Shown piece by piece: positions 9,997-18,035 of a stretch of DNA of 64,000 bases. Origin of the DNA: Leifsonia sp. Root227 (GTDB lineage Bacteria; Actinomycetota; Actinomycetes; Actinomycetales; Microbacteriaceae). The stretch covers positions 954,818 through 1,018,817 of the forward strand of contig NZ_LMIO01000001.1 in assembly GCF_001428745.1 (NCBI RefSeq). The letters run 5' to 3'. Under the pieces are notes generated by a model. It was not told where the DNA came from, did not search any database, and saw nothing but the letters and a program-made list of their open reading frames with translations. The number at the start of each line of letters is the position of its first letter. Within the stretch, counting starts at the first letter, position 1. The translations under genes were made by a program, and so were the position numbers.

Positions 9997-11436
9997 ATGC
10001 AGTTCTATGGAACGACCCCGCGCCACGATCTCACATACTCCGACGTGTTCCTGGTGCCGTCGAGATCCGATGTCACGAGCCGCCTCGACGTGTCGCTCGC
10101 GCCGGACGACGGCACGGGAGCGACCATCCCGATCGTGTCGGCCAACATGAACTCGGTGACGGGAAAACGCCTCGCAGCGACCCTCGCCCGCCGCGGAGGT
10201 CTCGGCGTCCTGCCGCAGGACATGCACCTGCAAGACCTGGACGACGCGATCCGCTGGGTCAAGGAGCAGCCGGTCGCCTTCGACACCCCGTACACCGCAT
10301 CGCCGGAGGAGACGGTCGCGGACGCTCTGCGGCGGCTGCCGGCCGTCGAGGGGCACGGCATCGTGATCCACGGAGCTGACGGCGCATACCTCGGCTGCCT
10401 CGCGGCGACGCAGCTCGGCTCCGCCCTTCCGGATGCGCGCCTCGGCGACCTGCTGCACGGCGCGCTCACGTCGCTCGACGCGGAAGATCTGCCAGACGCC
10501 AGGGCAGCCTTCGACGTGATGAGCGCCGCCGGCCTCGAGTTCGCCCCCGTGCTCGACCACGGCCGCGTCGTCGGCACCCTCAGCAGGAAGAGCGCGATGC
10601 GCTCCACCATCTACCGGCCGGCGCTCGACGCGCACGGCAGGCTGCGCGTGGCAGCGGCGGTCGGCATCAACGGAGATGTCGCGAGCAAGGCCAAGGCGCT
10701 CGCCGCCGCAGGGGTCGACGTTCTGGTCATCGACACGGCGCACGGCGACCAGGACGGGATGCGGCGCGCCATCCACACGGTCAAGGGGCTCGGCCTCGGA
10801 CTGCCGATCGTGGCGGGCAACGTCGTCACGGAGCAGGCCGTCCGCGACCTCGTCGCCGCAGGCGCGGACATCCTCAAGGTCGGCGTCGGGCCCGGCGCGA
10901 TGTGCACCACTCGCATGATGACCGCCGTCGGTCGCCCGCAGTTCTCCGCTGTGCTCGAGACGTCGCAGGCCGCGCGGGAGCTCGGCGCCCACGTCTGGGC
11001 GGACGGCGGGGTCCGCTACCCGCGCGACGTCGCCCTCGCGCTCGCCGCCGGTGGCGCATCCGTGATGATCGGCTCCTGGTTCGCCGGGACGATCGAAGCG
11101 CCAGGACTGCTCGACAGGGACGCGAACGGAGCGCTGTTCAAGGAGAGCTGGGGCATGGCGAGCACCAAGGCGGTCACGGGGCGTTTCGAGCGCCTGGACG
11201 CATACGAACTCGCCAGGAAGACGCTCTTCGCCGAGGGGATCTCCAGCTCGCGCATCTACCTCGACCCTCAGCGGGCGTCCGTTGAAGACCTGCTCGACAT
11301 GATCACCACCGGCGTGCGCAGCTCGTTCACCTACGCTGGTGCGCGCTCTGTGGCGGAGTTCCACGAGAGGGCGCTGGTGGGCATCCAGTCGGCGGCGGGG
11401 TACGAGGAGGGCAAGGCGCTGCCGGTCTCCTGGTAG
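9997..11436 (+). CDS. guaB1: GuaB1-family IMPDH-like protein (probable GMP reductase)
   Basis: A 479-aa (beta/alpha)8 enzyme of the IMPDH/GMPR superfamily with a CBS pair inserted around residues 95-200. The catalytic loop has Cys in [20 protein letters not shown], and the phosphate-binding motifs [15 protein letters not shown] and [10 protein letters not shown] are present. Length and N-terminus ([21 protein letters not shown]) match mycobacterial GuaB1. That paralogue was long called an IMP dehydrogenase, but work in mycobacteria supports NADPH-dependent GMP reduction to IMP (purine salvage), possibly tuned by nucleotides through the CBS domains. It is divergent from kgd. The function is inferred from the subfamily. 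Confidence 0.9.
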   Translation: MQFYGTTPRHDLTYSDVFLVPSRSDVTSRLDVSLAPDDGTGATIPIVSANMNSVTGKRLAATLARRGGLGVLPQDMHLQDLDDAIRWVKEQPVAFDTPYTASPEETVADALRRLPAVEGHGIVIHGADGAYLGCLAATQLGSALPDARLGDLLHGALTSLDAEDLPDARAAFDVMSAAGLEFAPVLDHGRVVGTLSRKSAMRSTIYRPALDAHGRLRVAAAVGINGDVASKAKALAAAGVDVLVIDTAHGDQDGMRRAIHTVKGLGLGLPIVAGNVVTEQAVRDLVAAGADILKVGVGPGAMCTTRMMTAVGRPQFSAVLETSQAARELGAHVWADGGVRYPRDVALALAAGGASVMIGSWFAGTIEAPGLLDRDANGALFKESWGMASTKAVTGRFERLDAYELARKTLFAEGISSSRIYLDPQRASVEDLLDMITTGVRSSFTYAGARSVAEFHERALVGIQSAAGYEEGKALPVSW

Positions 11437-11455
11437 GTACGCTCAGGCGCGAGGC

Positions 11456-11896
11456 TCAGCCGTTGTTCTGCGTCTGCCCGCCTGTTCCGCCGTTCTGACC
11501 TGTTCCGCCGTTCTGGCCGAAGCCGCCGTTGCCGCCGAACTGACGCGGCTGGAAGTTCTGCCCCGTGCCGATGCCGGCACGTCCGTGGTCGACGGCGTTC
11601 GCCGTGAAGAAGCCGGCAAAGAACACCACGACGAGCACGGCGACCGCGCCGACGATCACCGCGGTGTTCTGAGCCCAGCGCGGCCAGCGGTGCAGCACGT
11701 ATCCGGCTGGCGCCGGTGTCGCGGCGGCCGATGGATGAGGTGCCCGCTGCGCCTGCGGGTACGGCGGCTGCGGAGGCACGGGAGGCTGCTGCGGCGGCAC
11801 CGGCCCCTGGTACGGCGGCTGCTGGGGCGGAACGGGAGGGCCGGGCTGCCATGGCTGTCCGTTCGGTGCTCCGTATTCCGGGCTGGTGGAGGTCAT
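11456..11896 (-). CDS. Proline-rich single-pass membrane protein, unknown function
   Basis: A 146-aa protein I do not recognise as a named family. Residues 1-65 are Pro/Gln-rich (QQPPYQGPVPPQQPPVPPQ). A single transmembrane helix follows around residues 75-100 (NTAVIVGAVAVLVVVFFAGF), and the C-terminus is rich in Gly/Asn/Gln (GGNGGFGQNGG repeats). The layout, with a disordered cytoplasmic proline tail, one helix and an external Gly-rich tail, is common among small actinobacterial envelope proteins. ATG at 11896 has AAGGA about 9 nt upstream. It is convergent with guaB1 and divergent from the CNNM operon. Confidence 0.75.
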   Translation of the reverse strand: MTSTSPEYGAPNGQPWQPGPPVPPQQPPYQGPVPPQQPPVPPQPPYPQAQRAPHPSAAATPAPAGYVLHRWPRWAQNTAVIVGAVAVLVVVFFAGFFTANAVDHGRAGIGTGQNFQPRQFGGNGGFGQNGGTGQNGGTGGQTQNNG

Positions 11897-12038
11897 CGTG
11901 CTGTCCTTCTCTTCGTGCTGGGTGAGCGATGCGAGTGTGACCGGCGGCGCTCAGCGACCGCTATGAACGGATTACGGACTTGCTGGGAGTGCCGAGGAAC
12001 CGCGGATGCACACATCCTTTTCCCGGAAACTCCGCCGG

Positions 12039-12044
12039 TATACT
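12039..12044 (+). promoter_or_regulatory. -10 element of the CNNM operon
   Basis: TATACT is a good -10 hexamer. A start near 12051 would give an approximately 88-nt leader before the GTG at 12139, with an upstream ORF beginning three bases into the transcript. No clear -35 is visible. Confidence 0.5.
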
Positions 12045-12053
12045 GAGCGGGAA

Positions 12054-12158
12054 ATGGACGACCCTCCTTCTGCTAGCCCATTCGCCCTGGCGAGTTCTAC
12101 GACCTCGCCGCCCACCCGCGGTCTGAGACCGGAGCGGGGTGACCGCCGTGCTCTATGA
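12054..12158 (+). CDS. Upstream ORF with acidic/proline N-terminus (candidate Mg2+-sensing leader peptide)
   Basis: A 34-codon ORF starts ten bases after a -10 hexamer, opens with MDDPPSASPF, and overlaps the start of the downstream CNNM gene in another frame, ending at a TGA at 12156-12158. Seven of its residues are proline and the N-terminus is Asp-Asp-Pro-Pro. Acidic/proline-rich N-termini are the feature that lets the enterobacterial mgtL leader destabilise ribosomes at low Mg2+. The following genes belong to a Mg2+/Co2+ transport family. No Shine-Dalgarno is possible, so translation would be near-leaderless. The ORF is seen directly; its role is inference. Confidence 0.4.
   Translation: MDDPPSASPFALASSTTSPPTRGLRPERGDRRAL
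12113..12141 (+). promoter_or_regulatory. Hairpin over the CNNM start codon
   Basis: CACCCGC can pair with GCGGGGTG (one bulged base), enclosing an inner GGTC-TGA-GACC hairpin. The 3' arm includes the GTG start codon at 12139 and adjoins the Shine-Dalgarno-like GGAG. A second hairpin, GGCGAG/CTCGCC, lies just upstream (12093-12113). Both are inside the upstream ORF, so its translation would open them. Confidence 0.45.
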
Positions 12159-13476
12159 GTGGATCATGCTCGGCGTCGGCCTGCTGCTGACCATCGGGAC
12201 CGGCCTCTTCGTCGCAAGCGAGTTCGCGCTGGTCAACCTCGACCGCGGAGACCTCGAGGCGCGCCGCGAGCGGGGTGAGTCCCGGCTGACGATGACCATC
12301 GCCGCGCTCAAGATCACGTCAACGCACCTCTCGAGCGCCCAGCTCGGAATCACCCTCACCACGCTGCTCACCGGTTACACGATGGAGCCGGCGATCAGCA
12401 CGCTGCTGAACGGGCCGCTGACCTCGATCGGGATTCCGGAGGCGGTGGTCGCCCCGATCGCGACGACCGTCGCCATCGTGGTCGCCACGCTGCTGTCGAT
12501 GATCCTCGGCGAGCTGGTGCCGAAGAACTTCGCCCTTGCGCTCCCGCTGGCCACCGCCAAGCTCGTCATCCCGTTCCAGACGGTGTTCACCGCGATCTTC
12601 CGGCCGTTCATCGTCGTGCTCAACGGCACGGCGAACGGCGTGCTCAGGATGCTCGGGGTCGAGCCAAAGGAGGAGCTGTCCGGCGCGCGCACGGCCGAGG
12701 AGCTGTCGTCGCTCGTGCGGCGCTCGGCCAGCGCCGGGCTGCTCGAAGCTGACACGGCGACGTTGCTCAGCCGCACCCTCGCGTTCTCCAACCACACGGC
12801 GTCGGACGTGATGACGCCGAGGCCGCGCATCGCGACCGTGCAGCGCAGCGAGCCTGCGCAAGCCGTGCTCGACCTGGCCAGATCCACGGGGTACTCGCGC
12901 TTCCCCGTGGTCGACGACGACATCGACGACGTGGTGGGCTTCGTCCACGTGAAGCAGGCCGTCGCCGTTCCCCGGCCGCGCAGAGCGAAGGTCCCTGTCT
13001 CCGCCCTGCAGACGGACGCGCTGCGGGTGCCGGAGACGATGAATCTCGACACGCTGCTCGGCGAGCTCCGCGGACGCGGCTACCAGATGGCCGTCGTCGT
13101 GGACGAGTACGGAGGCACCTCCGGTATCGCCACGCTCGAAGACCTGGTGGAGGAGATCGTCGGCGAGGTGGCTGACGAGCACGACCGCACCCGCGCCGGA
13201 GTCGTCCGCGGCAGGGACTCGCTGACCTTCCCCGGCATCCTGCGGCCGGACGAACTGCTCGAACGCGCAGGCGTGACGGTCCCGGAGGACGGCCCGTACG
13301 AGACCGTCGCCGGTTTCGTGATGAACGAGCTCGGCCGCCTGCCGAAGGTCGGCGACGAGGTGCTGATCGACGGAGGGACCCTGCGGGTCGAGCGACTGGA
13401 GGGGCGACGGGTGGACCGCATTCGGTACACGCCGGATCCTGTACTGCCGGGCGAGGAGGTGAACGGCCATGAGTGA
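12139..13476 (+). CDS. CNNM/CorB-type DUF21-CBS-CorC_HlyC membrane protein
   Basis: A 445-aa member of the family once called hemolysins, now linked to Mg2+ (and Co2+) transport. DUF21 occupies residues 1-190, with membrane segments and the motifs [16 protein letters not shown] and [15 protein letters not shown] pair follows ([33 protein letters not shown]), then the CorC_HlyC domain to the end. It overlaps the second paralogue by 8 bp. GTG 12139 is taken as the start, though GTG 12148 is also possible. The direction of transport (import or export) cannot be read from sequence. Confidence 0.9.
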   Translation: MTAVLYEWIMLGVGLLLTIGTGLFVASEFALVNLDRGDLEARRERGESRLTMTIAALKITSTHLSSAQLGITLTTLLTGYTMEPAISTLLNGPLTSIGIPEAVVAPIATTVAIVVATLLSMILGELVPKNFALALPLATAKLVIPFQTVFTAIFRPFIVVLNGTANGVLRMLGVEPKEELSGARTAEELSSLVRRSASAGLLEADTATLLSRTLAFSNHTASDVMTPRPRIATVQRSEPAQAVLDLARSTGYSRFPVVDDDIDDVVGFVHVKQAVAVPRPRRAKVPVSALQTDALRVPETMNLDTLLGELRGRGYQMAVVVDEYGGTSGIATLEDLVEEIVGEVADEHDRTRAGVVRGRDSLTFPGILRPDELLERAGVTVPEDGPYETVAGFVMNELGRLPKVGDEVLIDGGTLRVERLEGRRVDRIRYTPDPVLPGEEVNGHE

Positions 13477-14506
13477 TTGGGCCGGAATCGCCTGGCTGGT
13501 GGTGCTGCTGATGGTCAACGCGTTCTTCGTCGGCGCCGAGTTCGCCGTCATCTCCGCGCGCAGGTCGCAGATCGAGCCGCTCGCAGAGCGCGGGAAGCGG
13601 AGCGCCAAGACGGCGCTCTACGCGATGGAACACGCGACGCTGATGCTCGCGACCACTCAGCTCGGCATCACCGTCTGCTCTCTGCTGATCCTGAACGTCT
13701 CCGAACCGGCGATCCACCACCTCCTCGAAGTGCCGCTGCACGCGACGGGATGGTCGGACGACGTCATCGGGACGGTCGCGTTCATCGTGACCCTGGTGCT
13801 CGTGTCGTTCCTGCACGTGGTGTTCGGCGAGATGGTGCCGAAGAACATCTCGTTCTCGATGCCGGACAAGGCCGCCCTGCTCCTCGCACCCCCGCTCGTG
13901 GCCATCGGCCGCGTTGTGAAGCCGATCATCGTCGCCCTCAACGCCACGGCGAACAGCGTGCTGCGCCTGTTCGGGGTGGAGCCGAAGGACGAGGCCGCGA
14001 GCACGTTCACGCTCGAAGAGGTGGCGAACATCGTCAACCAGTCGACGAGGGAGGGTGTGCTCACCGACCGGACGGGCGCACTGACCGCCGCGTTCGAGTT
14101 CACGGAGAAGAAGGTGCGCGATGTCGCACTCGGCCTCGACAAGCTCGTGGCGCTTCCCGCTCAGCCCACGCCCGCCGACGTGGAGAAGGCCGTGTCGAAG
14201 AACGGCTTCTCCCGCTACGTGGTTTTGGACGAGTCCGGCGAGCCGACAGGCTACCTGCACCTCAAGGACGTGCTCGACCTGGAGGAGACCGGCTTCGAAC
14301 TGCCGGTGCCCGCCAAGCGCATCCGGAGACTGGTGACGGTGTTCGCGGAGAGCGACCTGGAGGACGCCCTGGCGACCATGCGTCGCTCGGGGAGCCACCT
14401 GGCGCGCGTGGTGGATGCGGAAGGCCGAACGGTCGGGGTGCTCTTCCTGGAGGACATCATCGAAGAGCTCGTCGGTGAGGTTCAGGACGCGACGAGGCGT
14501 TCGTGA
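13469..14506 (+). CDS. CNNM/CorB-type DUF21-CBS membrane protein (second paralogue)
   Basis: A 345-aa paralogue of the preceding gene with a DUF21 domain ([28 protein letters not shown]) and a CBS pair ending at [17 protein letters not shown]. Unlike its neighbour it stops after the CBS pair and lacks the CorC_HlyC domain. Side-by-side long and short CNNM paralogues are common in actinobacteria and may form heterodimers, since the family works as dimers (family knowledge). It overlaps both neighbours (8 bp and 4 bp), so the three genes form a tight operon. Confidence 0.9.
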   Translation: MSDWAGIAWLVVLLMVNAFFVGAEFAVISARRSQIEPLAERGKRSAKTALYAMEHATLMLATTQLGITVCSLLILNVSEPAIHHLLEVPLHATGWSDDVIGTVAFIVTLVLVSFLHVVFGEMVPKNISFSMPDKAALLLAPPLVAIGRVVKPIIVALNATANSVLRLFGVEPKDEAASTFTLEEVANIVNQSTREGVLTDRTGALTAAFEFTEKKVRDVALGLDKLVALPAQPTPADVEKAVSKNGFSRYVVLDESGEPTGYLHLKDVLDLEETGFELPVPAKRIRRLVTVFAESDLEDALATMRRSGSHLARVVDAEGRTVGVLFLEDIIEELVGEVQDATRRS

Positions 14507-15309
14507 GCCGCGATGTGACCGCGGGACCGCAGCCGCCGTCCGACGATGTCCTGGCGGCGTTCGGTGCGTCGGGAACACCGGTGCTGCTGCCGGGCGGCCG
14601 CGGCCTGACCTGGCGCGCGGGCGACGTCGTCCTGCGCCCTGCGGAGCCGTCGGAGGAGACGGAGTGGAAGTCGAGCGTGCTGGCGGCGCTCGCCGAGTCT
14701 GACGAGTTCACTGTCCCACGACCGCTCCGCGACGATAGAGGCCGGTGGATGCGCGGCGGCTGGGAAGCCCTCGCCTGGGTCCCAGGAGCGGCGGACCCGA
14801 CGCGCGTCGAGGACGTGGTGCGCGCCGGCCTGGCCTTCCAGCGTGCCGTCGCCGCGCATCCGGAGCCGCCGTTCATCGCGGAGACGGATCACGCGTGGGC
14901 GAGAGCCGACCGCGTGGCCTGGGGTGAGGAGCCGGCGCCGGACGATCCGCTGATCGCCGCCCTGACTGCGGAGTTCCGGCCGGTGGATGCGCCGAGTCAG
15001 GTCATCCACGCCGACCTGCTCGGGAACGTCCTGTTCGTCGAGGGCGGGCCGCCTGCGGTGATCGACTGGGCGCCGTACTGGCGGCCGGCCGGCTTGGCCG
15101 CCGCGATCGCCGTCGCAGACGCGGTCTGCTGGCACGGCTACCCCGTCGAGCGGCTGGGCGAGGACTATGACATCCCGTCGTGGCGGCAGCTGCTGCTGCG
15201 CGCGCTGGTGTTCCGGATGGCCACGCTGCACCTGCTCGGGCTGTGGGACGACGAGCACACGCGGCGGCACACTCCCGTGGTGCACGCCGTGATCGCGCTC
15301 GCCCGCTAG
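14503..15309 (+). CDS. Aminoglycoside-phosphotransferase-fold kinase, TIGR02569-like
   Basis: A 268-aa protein of the APH/choline-kinase fold. It has the catalytic Brenner-type motif HADLLGNVLF and a downstream metal-binding DWAPYW. The N-lobe is short and lacks an obvious glycine loop, as in actinobacterial TIGR02569-type proteins of unknown substrate. It overlaps the CNNM gene by 4 bp, so it is in that operon. Antibiotic resistance is not implied by the fold alone; a small-molecule hydroxyl is the likelier target. Confidence 0.8.
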   Translation: MSRDVTAGPQPPSDDVLAAFGASGTPVLLPGGRGLTWRAGDVVLRPAEPSEETEWKSSVLAALAESDEFTVPRPLRDDRGRWMRGGWEALAWVPGAADPTRVEDVVRAGLAFQRAVAAHPEPPFIAETDHAWARADRVAWGEEPAPDDPLIAALTAEFRPVDAPSQVIHADLLGNVLFVEGGPPAVIDWAPYWRPAGLAAAIAVADAVCWHGYPVERLGEDYDIPSWRQLLLRALVFRMATLHLLGLWDDEHTRRHTPVVHAVIALAR

Positions 15310-15351
15310 CGGTCGCCGCTGCTAGTCTCGACGGAGACCGGACGAGCGAAA

Positions 15352-15445
15352 GAGGAGGTGGTACCCGTGAACGAATCGACGTGGGTGCTCCTTCCTGGGG
15401 TCACGGTCGGGCGATAGGTCGCTCGGGAGCGCCCATCAGGAGCAC
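15352..15445 (+). promoter_or_regulatory. Structured leader with mutually exclusive stems
   Basis: The Shine-Dalgarno segment AGGAG (15352-15356) can pair with CTCCT (15388-15392). The same CTCCT is half of a perfect 8-bp stem, GTGCTCCT (15385-15392) with AGGAGCAC (15438-15445). A nested GGGCG/CGCCC stem (15409-15413, 15430-15434) and a CGCT-CGGG-AGCG hairpin lie inside. GGTGGTACC before the small ORF resembles the T-box core UGGNACC, but there is little room for a T-box stem I. The switch-like layout is seen directly; the ligand, if any, is unknown. Confidence 0.45.
15367..15417 (+). CDS. 16-aa leader ORF upstream of an alpha/beta hydrolase
   Basis: GTG with AGGAGG nine bases upstream opens a 16-codon ORF encoding VNESTWVLLPGVTVGR. 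It lies wholly within the structured leader of the hydrolase gene, and its stop is inside the long stem. The Shine-Dalgarno is among the best in the window. It has one Trp and no run of any amino acid, so a classic amino-acid attenuator is not obvious. Confidence 0.45.
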   Translation: MNESTWVLLPGVTVGR

Positions 15446-15462
15446 TCTCGAAAGGCACGACC

Positions 15463-16236
15463 ATGCACCTTCATTTCACCTCTGAACAGCGCCTCGACGG
15501 CGACGGCAGCGCCACCGATACCGCTGCCGATGCCGGCGTCAGCGAGCGCGCATTCACCCTGGGCGATATCCCCGGCGTCCTCTGGACGCCCGCCTCCGCC
15601 ACCGCCTCGGCTCCAGCGCCGCTGATTCTGCTCGGCCACCCCGGCGGCCTCGGCATGATGCACACCCGGCTGGCCGGGCGGGCGAGGAGCGCCGCAGCCA
15701 GCGGTTTCGCTTCGGCCACCATCGAACTGCCAGGCAGCGGCGACCGGCCGCGATCGGCGGATGCCGAGCAGGCCCGGGCCGACCTGCACAGGGCGCTCGC
15801 CGCTGGAGAGCCGGTGGACGAGATCGTCGACAGGCTGGTCCTCCCGCTGGTCGAGCGGGCCGTACCGGAGTGGCAGGCGACACTGGATGCGCTGCTCGCG
15901 CTCCCTGAGATCGGCGGTCCCGTCGGCTTCTCCGGGGGAGTGACCGCCATCGCCATCAAACTGGCGGCCGTCGACCAGCGGATCGCGGCGGCCGGTCTCT
16001 TCGCCGGCAGCTACGTCCCGCGCGCGATGTTCGACGACGCCAGGCAGCTCACGATCCCCGTGCACATGCTGCTGCAGTGGGACGACGAGGGGAACGACCG
16101 TCAGCTCGCCCTCGACCTGTTCGACGCCATCGGCTCCACGGAGAAGACGCTGCAAGCCAACATGGGCGGCCACCGAGGCGTGCCGTCCTACGCAGGAGAC
16201 GACGCAGGCCGGTTCTTCGATCGCCACCTCCGATGA
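15463..16236 (+). CDS. Alpha/beta hydrolase, dienelactone-hydrolase-like
   Basis: A 257-aa alpha/beta-hydrolase-fold protein. The oxyanion-hole strand PLILLGHPGGLGMMHTR comes before a candidate nucleophile elbow GFSGGVTAIAIK, with Ser as nucleophile. The His near the C-terminus in GHRGVPSYAGDDAGRFFDRH fits the catalytic His. The FSGG elbow is non-standard (usually GxSxG), and the substrate is unknown. The ATG has GAAAGG about 8 nt upstream and follows a structured leader containing a 16-aa ORF. It is convergent with the flavin oxidoreductase gene. Confidence 0.8.
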   Translation: MHLHFTSEQRLDGDGSATDTAADAGVSERAFTLGDIPGVLWTPASATASAPAPLILLGHPGGLGMMHTRLAGRARSAAASGFASATIELPGSGDRPRSADAEQARADLHRALAAGEPVDEIVDRLVLPLVERAVPEWQATLDALLALPEIGGPVGFSGGVTAIAIKLAAVDQRIAAAGLFAGSYVPRAMFDDARQLTIPVHMLLQWDDEGNDRQLALDLFDAIGSTEKTLQANMGGHRGVPSYAGDDAGRFFDRHLR

Positions 16237-16257
16237 GCCGCCGCCGCGGCGGTGTAC

Positions 16258-16291
16258 GCGCCGCCGCGCTACCGGCGCCGCCGCGCTACCG
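16258..16291. repeat. Two tandem 17-bp repeats
   Basis: GCGCCGCCGCGCTACCG occurs twice end to end. The second copy contains the stop codon region of the OYE-family gene on the minus strand. It looks like a recent small duplication between two convergent genes. Confidence 0.85.
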
Positions 16292-17371
16292 GCGCCATTG
16301 GGCACGCAGGTACTGCGGCGGCCAGAAGTCGACGTCGTAGCCGAGCTCGTGCGCGGCCCGCAGCGGGAAGTGCGGGTCGCGCAGCATCTCGCGCGCCAGC
16401 ATCACGGCGTCCGCCCTGCCGCCCTCCACGATGTCCGCCGCCTGCTCCGGGGTGGTGATGAGCCCGACGGCGCTCACCTCGACCTCGGCCGACGACCGGA
16501 CGTGCGCGGCGAACGGCACCTGATATCCGGGCTCCAACGGGATGCGGATGCCGCTCTGGATGCCGCCGCTGGAGATGTCGAAGAAGTCGGCTCCCGCATC
16601 CTGCGCCCAGCCGGCGACCGTCGCGGTCTGCTGCTCGTCCCATCCTCCCGGCGTCCAGTCGCTGCCGGAGAACCGGACGAACAGCGGAACATCGTCGCCG
16701 ACCTCGGCGCGGACCGCCTCCACGATGCGCAGGAGAAGGCGGGCTCTGTTCTCGAGGCTGCCGCCGTATTCGTCCGTGCGCTGGTTGGCGATGGGGGAGA
16801 GGAACTGGTGCAGGAGGTAACCGTGCGCCGCGTGCAGTTCGAGCACCTGGAACCCGGCGTCGACGGCGCGGCGGGCCGCTGACCGGAAGTCGTCGACGAT
16901 CGCGTCGATGCCCGCAGGGTAGAGCTCTGCAGGCACCGCCAGGTCGCCGAACGCCACAGGCGACGGCGCGACCGTCGGCCAGCCGCCCTCCTCAGGAGGA
17001 ACGCTGCCGGTGCGATCCTCGTAACCCCAGGCCGGCCAGCTCGACGCTTTGCGTCCAGCGTGGCCGAGCTGCATCCCCGGCACAGCACCGTGCTCGGCGA
17101 TGAACGCGGCGATCGGCTTCCACGCGTCGCGCTGCTCGTCGTTCCAGATGCCGGTGTCGCGCGGGGAGATGCGCGCCTCAGGGTTCACCGCGGTCGCCTC
17201 GGTGAACACGATGCCGCTGCCGCCTGTGGCGAAGGAGCCCAGGTGGACGAGGTGCCAGGGCTGCGGGACGCCGGACTCGTCGATGACGGAGTACTGGCAC
17301 ATCGGAGAGGTCCAGATGCGGTTGCGGACCGTGACGCCGCGCAGGGTCAGGGGGTCGAAGAGTGTTGCCAT
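16286..17371 (-). CDS. NADH:flavin oxidoreductase, old yellow enzyme family (YqjM-like)
   Basis: A 361-aa FMN-dependent ene-reductase barrel. Family motifs are NRIWTSPMCQYS (with the Cys of the YqjM branch that tunes the flavin), GMQLGHAGRKAS, HAAHGYLLHQFLSP with the substrate-binding His pair, and SPIANQRTDEYGGSLENR. It reduces activated C=C bonds with NAD(P)H; the physiological substrate is not known. The start is ATG 17371 (MATLFDPLTL), seven bases downstream of the HAD-like gene's stop, so the two are probably co-transcribed. Its 3' end carries a 17-bp duplication. Confidence 0.93.
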   Translation of the reverse strand: MATLFDPLTLRGVTVRNRIWTSPMCQYSVIDESGVPQPWHLVHLGSFATGGSGIVFTEATAVNPEARISPRDTGIWNDEQRDAWKPIAAFIAEHGAVPGMQLGHAGRKASSWPAWGYEDRTGSVPPEEGGWPTVAPSPVAFGDLAVPAELYPAGIDAIVDDFRSAARRAVDAGFQVLELHAAHGYLLHQFLSPIANQRTDEYGGSLENRARLLLRIVEAVRAEVGDDVPLFVRFSGSDWTPGGWDEQQTATVAGWAQDAGADFFDISSGGIQSGIRIPLEPGYQVPFAAHVRSSAEVEVSAVGLITTPEQAADIVEGGRADAVMLAREMLRDPHFPLRAAHELGYDVDFWPPQYLRAQWRR

Positions 17372-17378
17372 GCTGGTT

Positions 17379-17996
17379 CTAAGCCGCCAATGCTTCGAGA
17401 TATGCCCGCAGATCGGACGCCGTGGTGAAGACATGCCCAGCGATGCCGAGGTCTTCCGCCCCTCGCACGTTGATCTCCTTGTTGTCGATGAAGACCATCT
17501 CTGCCGGGCCGATGCCGAGCTCGCGCATCACGTGCTCGAAGATGTCGGCGCTCGGCTTGATGGTGCCGAGCTCGCCGCTCACGAACACCTGCTCGAACAG
17601 ATCGCCCAGGGTGCCGTGCCGGAAGTACGAGCCGAAGTCGCGCCCGGCGTTGGAGAGCAGCGCCATGCGGGTGCCTCCGTCGTGCAGGTCGACCAGCACA
17701 TCCAGGGTGTCGTGGTCGATGCTCAGCCAGCTGCGGAAGTCGGCCAGCCAGAGCCGGTGGATCTTCGCATCCCCCCACTGCTCGCCCAGCTCGCGTTCGA
17801 TGCCCCTCCAGTACTGCTGGATGCTCATCGTGCCCTGATCGAGCGCGTCGCGATGCCGCCAGTATGCGGGCCAGAACACCTCGGCGTCCCCGCCGGCGAG
17901 ACCCGCGAGCTGCTCGCGATCCGCTTCGGACGGCGTGGTCGAGATGACCTCGCCGTAGTCGAACACGATGACCCTGCCCGGGATGCTGATACCCAT
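17379..17996 (-). CDS. HAD-superfamily hydrolase (subfamily IA-like)
   Basis: A 205-aa haloacid dehalogenase-fold hydrolase. Motif I is VFDYGEVI, with the nucleophilic Asp kept but the usual second Asp replaced by Gly, as in HAD-IA members with FDFGGV-type motifs. Motif II is ALLSNAG, motif III Lys is in GTIKPSADIF, and motif IV is VFIDNKEINV. An all-helical cap lies between motifs I and II. Missing the motif-I acid/base Asp argues against a standard phosphatase; dehalogenase, epoxide-hydrolase-like or degenerate activity are alternatives. It probably leads an operon with the OYE gene. Confidence 0.85.
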   Translation of the reverse strand: MGISIPGRVIVFDYGEVISTTPSEADREQLAGLAGGDAEVFWPAYWRHRDALDQGTMSIQQYWRGIERELGEQWGDAKIHRLWLADFRSWLSIDHDTLDVLVDLHDGGTRMALLSNAGRDFGSYFRHGTLGDLFEQVFVSGELGTIKPSADIFEHVMRELGIGPAEMVFIDNKEINVRGAEDLGIAGHVFTTASDLRAYLEALAA

Positions 17997-18035
17997 GAAA
18001 CCGACCTCTTTCCTCGCCTATGAACCTATCGTGGA

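Noticed and set aside
12051..12138. yybP-ykoY or M-box riboswitch before the CNNM operon
   Set aside because: The conserved cores of both classes are absent and the leader is too short for an M-box.
14503..15309. Aminoglycoside resistance gene
   Set aside because: The fold and HxDxxxxN motif are shared by many kinases; the protein matches the actinobacterial TIGR02569-like group with unknown substrate.
15352..15445. Canonical T-box riboswitch
   Set aside because: Only the GGTGGTACC core fits; the standard antiterminator pairing and a stem I with specifier loop are not visible in the 50-nt space upstream.
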